Shown: positions 54,844 through 64,000 of the stretch, piece by piece
Layout: each line of letters begins with the position of its first letter
Numbering within the stretch: position 1 is the stretch's first letter
Assembly: GCF_932526225.1 (NCBI RefSeq)
Contig: NC_064043.1
Location: 8,795,501 to 8,859,500 of the forward strand
Source of the DNA: Nematostella vectensis
Lineage: Eukaryota; Cnidaria; Anthozoa; Actiniaria; Edwardsiidae
Direction of reading: 5' to 3'
Length of the DNA: 64,000 bases
The notes under the pieces: model-generated
Told to the model about the DNA's origin: nothing
Database searches by the model: none
Seen by the model: the letters and a program-made list of their open reading frames with translations, nothing else
Made by a program: the position numbers and the translations under genes

Positions 54844-57800
54844 CTGTGGGAAAAAGGCCAGATAACAGGTGTTCTAAAAGTCAATCTTCATTGATGGCAC
54901 AGCTTTAAATGCTAATATTGACGATATGATTAGTAACAAACTATTTATGATAAGCTCAGCAGAGTGCTTCGGCTAGTTTCCGTGTAAAGCCAACAGCGCC
55001 GGTTATGCTAATCAAACTCCCATCACTACTGTCACAGCACAGCTGGCGCTGTTGGCAAACCATCTCGAAAAGCGATGTGAAGTAGTTTACCTATATTGTT
55101 TTTTTTCAACCATTCCTATTTTAGTCCAATCAGTTTTACGGTTTAAGATCGGACTAATTGCAAGACAAGGTTTTTCGACGTTTTTGTATTAATTAAGTAT
55201 CCCTCTATAACATACTAAAAGTCTAAAAAAATCGGAGCACGCAAACACCCCGAAAAATCGCATCGAATTTCTCCATACAAGGCTTGTATGAAAAACCACA
55301 GGAATCCCAAATCATGAAAATCACGGAAAATACACATACTATAAAAAAATCAAGTAAAAACCACTATAAATGATAAGAAATATATATTTCTACACGATCT
55401 GGATAAAAATCAACGTTATCTGATATAGCTAATCTATTTTGGACAAAACCGACAGGTTTCTATCTTTACGGGTCTTTAGAAGGAGAATCAAGCACATCAT
55501 GTAATTATTATCATTAGTTTGACTTTGTTTGATTTAATGGCGTTGATCTCAAGTTTATTGTTATCTCTCCGCAACCCTGCTTTCAGTTATAATTATTAAG
55601 TGTGATTTTAAATGCAGGACCCCAGTGATATCAGACACAGCCTGAAGGGGCTTATCATGTCAATACATTGGTAAAAAAATATAAATTTTGTCACCATCAC
55701 GATACTTGTAGACATTCAACCCCTTTAGACAGTTCTGAAAGTTCTTGCGGAAAGATCGCCCTTTTTTGCAAGACCCTGCACTGAAAAACACCTGCACGGG
55801 TGTTCAAGCCGACAGCGCAGTTATTGTTGATACCGCTAAAGCGACCGGAGAAGAGATCTTGTTAGCAGTTAGCACAACCTCGCAATCGGCAGTTAATGAC
55901 GTCGTACATGCTACAGCTGTACTCCAGGACTACAGCACGTTTAGTGCTTCTGCCGCATGAACAATCTAGCGTGTTCGCCTTACGGCCTTACTTTCTTGTT
56001 ATATACTAAATCAATGACATTATTGTAAGAGCCACTAAGCACTATTTGTATGAGAACCTGTTTCCAGCACGTATAGTCATTTATGGTAACGAAATGTCTA
56101 CAAGATCAAAGTGGTGGTGACAAGGATAGCTAAAAAATCTGTGCATTTTACCCAAAATAACTGAACTACTTCAAATAACGTTAATTTTTTATCCTAATTG
56201 TGTAGAAATGTATATCTCTAGTAATCTATAGCGGTATAAATTCCTTTTTATCTAAAGTATGTATTTTTTTTTCGTTATTTTCATGATTTGGGATTCCTGT
56301 GGTTTTTCATATAAGCCTTGTATCGGGAAATTCGATCCTGTTTTTCGGGGTGTCTGCGTGCTCCGATTTTTTTAACTTTTAGTATGTTATAGAGGGATAC
56401 TTTCTGTGCAAGAAACCGTTAAAAAACCTTGTGTTGCAATTAGTTCGATGTTGGCCCCTTTTTTGACGTAGATTGACTGGACTATTTCTTGCTGATTACC
56501 GTTTTGTAATTTGCTCTTGAGATCCTCCACCCTGAGTTTAAGTTTCATGTTCTCGGACTTTGCCCGTTCCAGGTCGCTCTCGGCATTGTGCAGCTGGCCC
56601 TCTGTCCTGCGAAGTCTATCACTTTCAGCCAACTGATTGAATACTTTTGTCTGCAGCTCTTTATTCAGTTCAGTAATTTTCTTCCTAAAAAGGGAGAATA
56701 TCACAAATAACCACAGCTCCACTATAACAACAGTGTAACAGAATTAGCGCGAAGCACTTGTACTTTAATACCAACATGGTTGCCTTACATGGGATGAGGG
56801 GTGTACTTTGTAGCCCTGAGGCATATGACAATCCTGTGACAATAAAGGGGGAGCATCCTGTGCAATAAAGGGGGGCATCCTGTGCAATAAGGGGGGGCGT
56901 CCTGTGCAATAAAGGGGGGGCATCCTGTGCAATAAAGGGGGGCATCCTGTGCAATAAAGGGGAGCATCCTGTGCAATAAAGGGGGAGCATCCTGTGCAAT
57001 GAGGGGGGCAACCTGTGCAATAAGGGGGGGTCATCCTGTGCAATAAGGGGGGCATCCTGTGCAATAAGGGGGGCATCCTGTGCAATAAGGGGGGGCATCC
57101 TGTGCAATAAAGGGGAGCATCCTGTGCAATAAAGGGGGAGCATCCTGTGCAATGAGGGGGGGCATCCTGTGCAATAAAGGGGGTATCCTGTGCAATAAAG
57201 GGGAGCATCCTTTGCAATGAGGGGGGGGGGGGGGGGGGGGCAACCTGTGCAATAAAGGGGGGTACTACTAAAAATAATATACTCTTAGTATTGACACATA
57301 AATAATAAAACTCACTGCGATGTTTTTGTTGGGTTATTTTCGCCTTTCATGATGGGGGAAATATCATTCGGATTGAGCATGGGAGAAGAAAAGAAAGACA
57401 CACCATCTCAGCTCCCGAAACAGAGAAGAACATCCAGAATCTTTTATTAGCATAATCAAACATGACCTAACACAGGGTACCCATGATGAGATCATACTCT
57501 AACAGTTTTAATACTGCAAGTGAAACTTTTTCTACCCCTAAGTTTTATCTTATATGAAATATGTTCAGTAAAGCTTGACGTAATCGCCTGTGAAAAAGGA
57601 GTCTTACTTGTTCTCATCAATAAGCTTCTCCAGGAAGTTGACATAGTCTTTTTTGTCGCTGAAGTCTGAAGAAAATGCTTCAAAATACTTCCTGACGTCG
57701 CGATCAGGACCATTCTGTTGACAATAAGAGCATGAAATACTTGTATGATCCTTGTAGTATACCTTAACACTTGTATGGAAAAATGGGCAACCCCTTTTGT

Positions 57801-60800
57801 GAATATTATGCCAACTACACAAAACTTTCTTGATGAAAAATGTGTGACTTTAAAAGGACAAAGATTGAGATCGAGACAGAGATAATATTCTTGATAAGAA
57901 TGAGAATGTGTTTTTTCAGAAGAGAATCATACCACGGATAGCCCCTTCCAACGCGGCCAAAATTCCTGATTTTTGAAATAGATATTCATTAAAAAAAAAG
58001 AAGGCAGTAATTTAAATCCTTAGTGATTGGCTTTCTCTACCGACTGATTTCTAGATTTCATCATACCATGAGGTTATTAATCTTTTATTGAATCACACTT
58101 TTGCAAAAAAAAAAATCAATAATAAAGTAATGGGAGAACAGGGGAGATTAATAGGGGACTTGTGCTAACAGATCACGTGACCTTTCTGGGTGGCAAATTC
58201 AAAACAAAAAAAATCAGAAATGACTGCACACGTCACACTAGAGAGTAACAAAAAAAATCTTTAAATGAAACTAAACCCTTTCTGAAAAAAGAACTTGGCT
58301 TTTTTCATAAGCACTGAATAAGTTTTTTTTGTTGCTGTTATTTTGCCGCTAAAAGCCTGAGCACATGATAGTTTGCCACCAAAACAGTCAGGTGATCTCT
58401 TAGCACAAGTCCACTATTGAGCCTGTGGTACACCTTCATTTGTGAATGGCAGGAATAATCAGTGATTCGATGAATGCTGGTATCATCACCTGCTGTTTTT
58501 CAAGTTGAACAATCTTCTCTGTAAGCATTCTGACTTCTCCCTCCTTCTGTGCCAGAGCCTCAGTCAGACGATGCATTTGAGAAGTGTCAGCTTGGTTTCC
58601 CTTGACCTGTAGGAGGGCAGCTACCTGGTTCTATGAAAAGAAAAACACACCCTATGAGGCTCTAATACAGAGGAGGTCTTATTACAAATCTACTTCATCT
58701 TTAGATTAAAAAATGCAATGTGCAAGGACTCAAAATCCTCCCATAACCAAAGTAAAACAAGCTTACAATATTAAAATGTTATGGAAAGTATATACACAAG
58801 GGAGGTGCTTATTAGGCAGGCACGATACCAGCCATTTCTGATGGCAGTGCCCACTGTCACCCAGAATTAATGCAAAGAAAGATGCTCAACCTTTTCATTT
58901 TATAGCTAATTTTATAAGCCATCACTGCCAAAAAGAAGACACCTACAAATAGCTCTGTCTAGAAAGCATCCTCACCACCCATCAAAACTTTTAATCCCTA
59001 TCATCATGCTTTATAAGAAGTTGCCTAAAGTTTTTCAGGGGGTTTACCATAGTACAGAAAAATCCCTGTTTAAGGTGGCTCCATTAAATGTTATTCAAAT
59101 TCACAGTTTGCATTTTGGTTGTTATGTAGTTTTACTTCTACCCCACAGGAACATATCTAAAAAATAGGGCAATAGGTACCTTTAATTTGTGCAGGTGTTG
59201 CTTTGTAATATTGTGAGTCTTTACGAGACACTCATGCTGGGTTTTCATACTGGTGTATTTCATTTCCATCTCGAGTCGTCTGTCCTCAACCTGCCAGACA
59301 AACACGCCATTCATATTATAACCACCATGTTCCTCTACTACCTGCTTTCTTGTTGTAACAACCACAAAATATACACAACATCAAAACAACCTCATCCATA
59401 ACTCCAAATCCAAAAAGCAAATTGGGATAAAAGTGTCTGTAAGTAGAATAAAACACTTAACAAATAGGAGAGATGATGTGGAAAATACTTAAAAATTTGT
59501 AAGAAGTAAAAAATTGTACCTCTCCAAAGAGGGAGTTTCCCTTCTCTCTTCTTACTCTCAGTTGCTCATCAGCTTTTAGGGTATCCAGCTCTGCCTTGTA
59601 TTCTCCTGCCTCTCCCCGAGCTTCCTTGAGTCAGACATTGAGCACTTACATATCAGTAACAATTTCCATTATCAAGTGAAAAAGTTAATAGCAGTCATGT
59701 TATGCTTGCCATTTAATTATCCATTGTGTATCCATGGTAATGTATACAACTATTTCAAAAAACATTGTCAGTGCAAATGGTGATGGATTGAACATGGTAA
59801 TTCTAAGACTGTCTGCTGCTTATGGTATGAATGATTTGTAAGGATAAAGATGATTATCAAATGAATGGCATAATTTATCAACATTTTCATGTATTCTGAA
59901 TAAAATGGGGCCAAATGTATTCTTTTGTCACTAGAACTGGTATTTATTTGTAGTTGGTTATTAAAACCATATTGTTGCCTTTGGGGAGTTTGTTAATATA
60001 GCTATCATGAATTTATGCAAACAAAAATTTGAGGATTATCTTATGATCCTTGTTAAACCTATTTCATATTCATCCAAATTATAAAACTTCTTCCATACAA
60101 TAAGAGCAAGAGGACAACATTCCTGCATCAGAACAATGCTTAAATCTAAAGATATAATAACCATCCTTGTATCATGGAGAATTTAGGTTCCCTTGTTGCT
60201 TTTATTGTGTGCATTGAAATAATAGTGGCATGTCCAGTCCTCTCTGTCGCAAGGATAGAACTTGATTCTATTCCAGATAATCATGTCACATCCATTGCTT
60301 ATGACACATAAAATGTGTGAATGTTTCAATTTAATTATCAACAGGACAACAGAGTCGACAGGAAGAATTAAATGGAAACCAGACTTTACCTGTAAATGGT
60401 TATACCATGTCTGAGCCTGTCTAGACTTTTCCTGTAATTCTTCTTGTAGGCTCTCAAGTTGCTGGGCAAGTGTTTTGTTCTGATGCTCTTGTCTTTCAAT
60501 GACATTTTTCATGTCATTAACCTCCATTATCAACTCGTCACGATCCATCTGGAGTTTAGTGCAAGCCCTCCTCTGCTCATCTACTTCATTTTCCAAAACT
60601 TCTGCAAGCTGCAACTTTTTTGTGTATTCCCTGGTTCTCTCAAGCATCCCTTCCTGTTGTTCGACTTTTTCCTTTAACTGACTTTCCACCATTATATATT
60701 TTTCAAGCTCAGTATTTAAGGATTTTATATCCTTATGAAGTTCTTTGATTGTTTTTTCGGAATCCAATTGTAAAACTTTCTTTTCACCATCGAATTTTTT

Positions 60801-61264
60801 CTGAAGTTGTCTTTTGGCGTTTTCCATTTCTTGTAATTGGAAGTCCTTAGTTCGTATATCAGCTTCCCGTCTCGAACGAAGACTATAGTTTTCTTGCTTT
60901 AATTCCTGGAGTGATCGATTCAAATAGTCATTAAACTTATCATAAATCAAACGATTATTAATAGCCGAATCCGTTCATGTTCAAATCAACATGGTCATTC
61001 TAATCGATCCACGCAGAATCACTCATTTATTAAGCATACATAACAAAAATCTTGACTTCTTACCTCTACCGATGTTTTTGCGATGACATATTCTTCGCTC
61101 ATTTCTTGATATTTTTTCTCCCATTCTTTGTTTTGCTCGAGTAAAGTCTTTCCTAGCTCCCCTGCTAACTGACAATCGTTTTGCAACGCTTTATTCTCTC
61201 TCCGAAGCGAGGTAGCCTCTTCTTTCAACGCTAAGAGCTTCTTCATAACGTCCTCTTGCTCCAT
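54251..61264 (-). CDS. SPDL1: Spindly (SPDL1), kinetochore and dynein-dynactin adaptor
   Basis: Eight minus-strand exons: 61264-61064, 60905-60390, 59624-59520, 59290-59180, 58630-58490, 57714-57608, 56684-56428 and 54843-54251. Phases agree throughout and give about 676 residues (human Spindly has 605). The first two thirds are continuous coiled coil. Diagnostic features are the N-terminal CC1-like box LAGELGKTLLEQN and the Spindly motif GNSLFGEVEDRR at the exon 3-4 border, almost identical to human GNSLFAEVEDRR. Known role: Spindly recruits dynein and dynactin to kinetochores through the RZZ complex, binding the dynein light intermediate chain at the CC1 box and the dynactin pointed end at the Spindly motif. 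The C-terminal third is disordered. Confidence 0.9.
55195..56405. mobile_element. non-autonomous DNA transposon with long terminal inverted repeats
   Basis: The left arm from AAGTATCCCTCTATAACATA (55195 to about 55430) is matched by an inverse arm at about 56170-56405 ending GAGGGATACTT. Arms are about 230 bases with scattered mismatches around a 740-base centre. The centre has a short open frame at 55745-55960 that is not a recognised transposase. It sits in Spindly intron 7, with its right end about 23 bases from the 5' splice site of exon 7. Confidence 0.88.
56838..57258. repeat. about 21-bp G-rich minisatellite in Spindly intron 6
   Basis: About 20 units of the type GCATCCTGTGCAATAAAGGG, with variable G-run length and one G run of 20 or more near 57222-57240. 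Several minus-strand frames through it are repeat artefacts. Confidence 0.95.
59180..59624 (-). CDS. SPDL1: Spindly exons 3-4: Spindly motif region
   Basis: Exon 3 (59624-59520) ends GNSLFGE and exon 4 (59290-59180) begins VEDRRLEMEMKYTSMK. The joined NSLFGEVEDRR is the conserved Spindly motif, with Leu-Phe and the Glu that contact the dynactin pointed end. The intron between them is phase 0. The acceptor of exon 3 (TGACTCAAG) has a poor pyrimidine tract, so that boundary is less sure. Confidence 0.88.
61064..61264 (-). CDS. SPDL1: Spindly exon 1: start and CC1-like box
   Basis: ATG at 61264-61262 opens MEQEDVMKKLLALKEEATSL, then NDCQLAGELGKTLLEQNKEW. The CC1 box of dynein adaptors is Ala-Ala-x-x-Gly; here it is Ala-Gly-x-x-Gly in an otherwise fitting context. 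The donor after SVE is GTAAGA. Coiled coil continues into exon 2. Confidence 0.88.
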
Positions 61265-62284
61265 GTTTGTATCTTATTCTCGTCCCGCCTCAAAACACCA
61301 ATTAAAATATGGAATATCTAAATATTTTGTTAGAATTAGAAGTGATCGTAATGTAGAACTTCGAGTTTGCCGCCGAGTTCAAGGGTAGCCCACTTCCGAT
61401 TGGTGGAAATTGTTTGAATGAACCAATCACAATATTTACAAGTCTGTAGCGCCCGTAATAAATGCACAGCGGCTACATTGAATTGCACGCAATCTAAGCA
61501 GGCCCGTAGCCCAGGAAAGGGGGGGGGGGGGGGGGGGGGCAGGGGTTCGGAAGAACCATCCCACTCGACTGGAAGGTCCGCTCTGATAAAGAATTTTAGT
61601 TTCTAGAGTTCATATGTTTCTTAGCTCAAGCATCGAGTGTGCAAATTACACTTACTAGCCCCGGCCCTGCCAGGTTGAAAAAATTATATGGATGTGAGAT
61701 GAGTCTACCTTTGAACCGACTATAACAAATTTATTCAATTTTTAAAAAGAATATCTAGTAGGTTGAACCGTCATCTACTTATCATCGGTTTAATTATAGA
61801 ACCTAGGGTTACAAATCATTCTAACGGTATTTAAGCTTTTAAAGTGTATCGATCGTGATTTCATGTCTTCTTTTCTTTATTCTTTTTTATCTTACTTAGA
61901 GACTTTATGTCGTTCTGAATGTTTTCGCCTTTTAAGTTCACCTTCCTTTTCGCAATCCGTTTTCTATGTTCGTATTTGTGTATTATTTTTACAGTGTTTT
62001 ATAATATTATAAGCTTTGGCTTTGTAGCATGTTTGTTTTGCAAAACTATGGATGAAGGAAATTGATTTTTTTTTTCAGTACGCGCGCGTTCCCACTTTCG
62101 CGCCATTTTATTTTCGACCAATCAGAGACGCGAGGGGCAAGGATAAACGGAAAACAATGAACCAACAACGCAACCACGGGAACTTTATCGTATAGCCTAC
62201 CACATTTAACTATGGGGCTCCGCTAAAAATGTACTATGGTAGTGATAACATCTTTTACCGTGAATATCATGTTTATGGCGCGAT
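61265..62284. promoter_or_regulatory. intergenic region with the probable Spindly promoter
   Basis: Contains CCAAT-type boxes at 61398-61404 (ATTGG) and 61423-61427, with TTTGAA (cell-cycle CHR-like) between them at 61413-61418. Farther out, an E2F-type TTTCGCGCC lies at 62096-62104 and another CCAAT at 62118-62122. CCAAT plus CHR or E2F is typical of mitotic genes, fitting Spindly. A G run is near 61520. No coding exon was found. TTTATT at 62107-62112 could be the poly(A) signal of the nicotinic receptor gene, read on the minus strand. Confidence 0.4.
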
Positions 62285-63877
62285 TCAAAATAAGAATATC
62301 ACTGTAATTGTAATGGTTATAGAAATGACGTAGAGCAGCGTAAACACCCTGTTGATAACGCTGGCCGCTAGTCTCCACTCTTCCCTCTTGGCCTCTGCGC
62401 TCTCAGTCTTCGTGATATGGTTCGTTAGAACTTTCATGTTATCACCAGCTGTATGGTGGCTCTCGCGCAGTTTCTCTGAAATATACATTCAATGATATTT
62501 TTTAGATGTCTCATTTGTGTATTGCATTGGTTCGAATACAGAGCATAAACGGGTAAATGCCGCTTCTAGAAGAACCTTCTCGAAGATACCAAAACCAGTT
62601 ACCTTGGTGAAAACCTTGAATCACAAGCGCCTGCTGGACACGTTCAGCGGTCTTTTTCAAGCCAACAATGCGTGCGCAGTAGTTGAGAACACACTCCTGC
62701 AAACAGGAGTACACGCTCAGATAAAGTATATTTTGTTATCTGAATTGCTTTCTGAAAGAAGAAATTACACAAGAGGAACCCGCCAGGGACAGGCTCGTTC
62801 CCAGGATTGGCCGAGGGGAGGTTCGCAGTCATAGGTATCATATGGAAAAAGCATAGTATATGAAGATTTCTTATTAATAGGCCTTTTCAGATTGTGCTCG
62901 GCACTATTTTATCGCAATTTGGGTTTTGGAGCACTATTTTGATCAGAGAGCACTTTTGTTTTGTTGATTTGTTGTCTTATATAGACATTTCTAGTTCCCT
63001 TAACTACAAATAATATTATCTAACTAGGCTAACACTGTAAGACTGGTGATTTCGAAATTTTTATGGGTAGCCTGTGCTTTGATAACCACAAACATTGGGT
63101 AGCCTGTGGAGTTCATTACAATAATAGAATGCTTATCTAGAAGATCTGTTTCCCATGTTTTCCTGTTTTACATCTATTGTAATTATTTCTCGTTAGGATA
63201 TTGTTATAAGGTCTGTTATCAGGTTTGACATTGTTTTTTAGTAGTATCCAAATAACAATGGTAAACAAACACAAAAGAGAACAAAGTCATTTATAATACA
63301 GTTAGTTGTTATACACTAAATTGTGATTTACCCGTTCATGGACAACAATATAAGATACTCTAATGCATGTATTTAATAAAAGCAATATTCTTTCTTTTAT
63401 TCAAATTTTAATTAAAACACAACTTATCTCTAAATTGTTTTAAAAATATACGGTAATTTTCTTTTCGCCAATGAGCACTATTTGAGCACTATTTTGATTT
63501 TGGAGCACTTTTTAAGCACTTTTTGGGTGTTTTTGGGAGCACTTTTCTGGCTTTTTGGGAGCACTATCTGGAAACGCCTACTTATTAATAAGAAATGACC
63601 CTTTTTTGGCCGCAAGGAGGTGGGGGGGGGGGGGGGGGGGAACGCGCATCCTGCGTACCCCTGTGTTCGCACCTGAGGGGTGCGTTACCGTACACCATCA
63701 GAAGAGGATGTGGGTGTTTACCTTGACCCATCCGGGGAGGGGTGCGTTTGATTGCTCCGGATAGTAGAACCTTAGCATCAGACAGGCCATAAACATGCCG
63801 GCAGACACCTCCAGCATAATGCTCCAGTAAAACACCGCAATTCGGGGGGTCACCTTAGACGAGACGGGTAACTTCGC
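62285..63877 (-). CDS. nicotinic acetylcholine receptor-like subunit, 3' end only
   Basis: Three minus-strand exons: 63877-63722, 62696-62603 and 62475-62285, with matching phases (0, then 1). The first encodes LPVSSKVTPRIAVFYWSIML and on to GWVK, the M2-M3 loop and M3 of pentameric ligand-gated channels (LPxSSxxVP, MPxWVR in the family). The second begins ECVLNYCARIVG, the start of the cytoplasmic helix. The third holds AEAKREEWRLAASVINRVFT and a hydrophobic M4 ending in Phe and TGA at 62287-62285. The M3-M4 loop is short, about 70 residues. The ligand-binding domain and M1-M2 lie beyond the window, so subunit type and ligand cannot be judged. Confidence 0.85.
62878..63580. mobile_element. 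hAT-type MITE with 8-bp target duplication
   Basis: TAGGCCTTTTCAGATTGTGC at the left is matched by GCACTATCTGGAAACGCCTA at the right. CTTATTAA flanks both ends (62870-62877 and 63581-63588). GAGCACTTTTTT motifs cluster near both ends, as in the hAT element at 34843. No transposase. It lies in the intron between the M3 exon and the next exon of the nicotinic receptor gene. Confidence 0.9.
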
Positions 63878-64000
63878 CTGATAAGTGCAAGTAAGATTGT
63901 TATCATTAGAACATGGGTTCTACTTTTTATAATCGGTAGCTTGAATTTGCATGAGGGTTTAGTAGAGGCATCGGAGAAGCGAATGGGGATATAAACAAAA

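Noticed and set aside
56685..57252. Several overlapping minus-strand frames with CTGCPP repeats
   Set aside because: They fall in the G-rich minisatellite inside a Spindly intron and exist in all three frames.

Overview
This is a eukaryotic window, most likely from a cnidarian and probably an anthozoan such as a sea anemone. The evidence is AT-rich DNA, many short exons with GT-AG introns, animal-only genes (a collagen-cargo receptor, a kinetochore-dynein adaptor, a nicotinic receptor subunit, a secreted trefoil/C-type lectin/CAP mosaic, an IL-17-like cytokine), and a heavy load of small inverted-repeat DNA transposons, minisatellites and long G homopolymers. The species is inferred. All exon structures were built by hand from splice signals, codon phase and family resemblance; no transcript data were available.

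Layout. (1) 1-4434, + strand: the 3' part of a secreted mosaic gene with modules CAP (end) - trefoil - Ser/Thr/Gly linker - C-type lectin - Gly/Ser/Thr linker - CAP, with a poly(A) signal at 4495. All inter-module introns are phase 1. (2) 4435-7677: no gene seen; a cluster of nested inverted repeats at 6.09-6.79 kb. (3) 7678-28094, + strand: a complete TMEM131-type gene of 30 exons encoding 1803 residues, from signal peptide through PapD/ASH-like beta domains and one membrane span to a long cytoplasmic tail. Its introns hold two copies of one inverted-repeat transposon and several minisatellites. Four of its splice junctions have themselves been tandemly duplicated. (4) 28095-30308: 3' UTR and intergenic DNA. 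(5) 30309-49066: two tandem copies of a 9.2-9.5 kb segment. Each holds 21-bp minisatellite arrays, a decayed pogo-like inverted-repeat element, a hAT transposon inserted in an array with an 8-bp target duplication, and an IL-17-like gene with TATA box and an NF-kB site. The first IL-17 copy is frameshifted; the second is intact. (6) 49067-54250: mostly repeats, with one possible orphan exon. (7) 61264-54251, - strand: Spindly (SPDL1), 8 exons. (8) 63877-62285, - strand: the last three exons of a nicotinic acetylcholine receptor-like subunit, whose 5' part lies beyond the window.

How the genes relate. The genes are functionally unrelated neighbours: secretion of collagen-type cargo (TMEM131), mitotic dynein recruitment (Spindly), ligand-gated ion conduction (nAChR) and secreted defence or matrix proteins (CAP mosaic, IL-17-like). 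The strongest unusual theme is local tandem amplification centred on exon-intron boundaries, seen in the CAP mosaic gene and repeatedly in TMEM131, so that real 5' or 3' splice sites sit beside intact and decaying copies of themselves.
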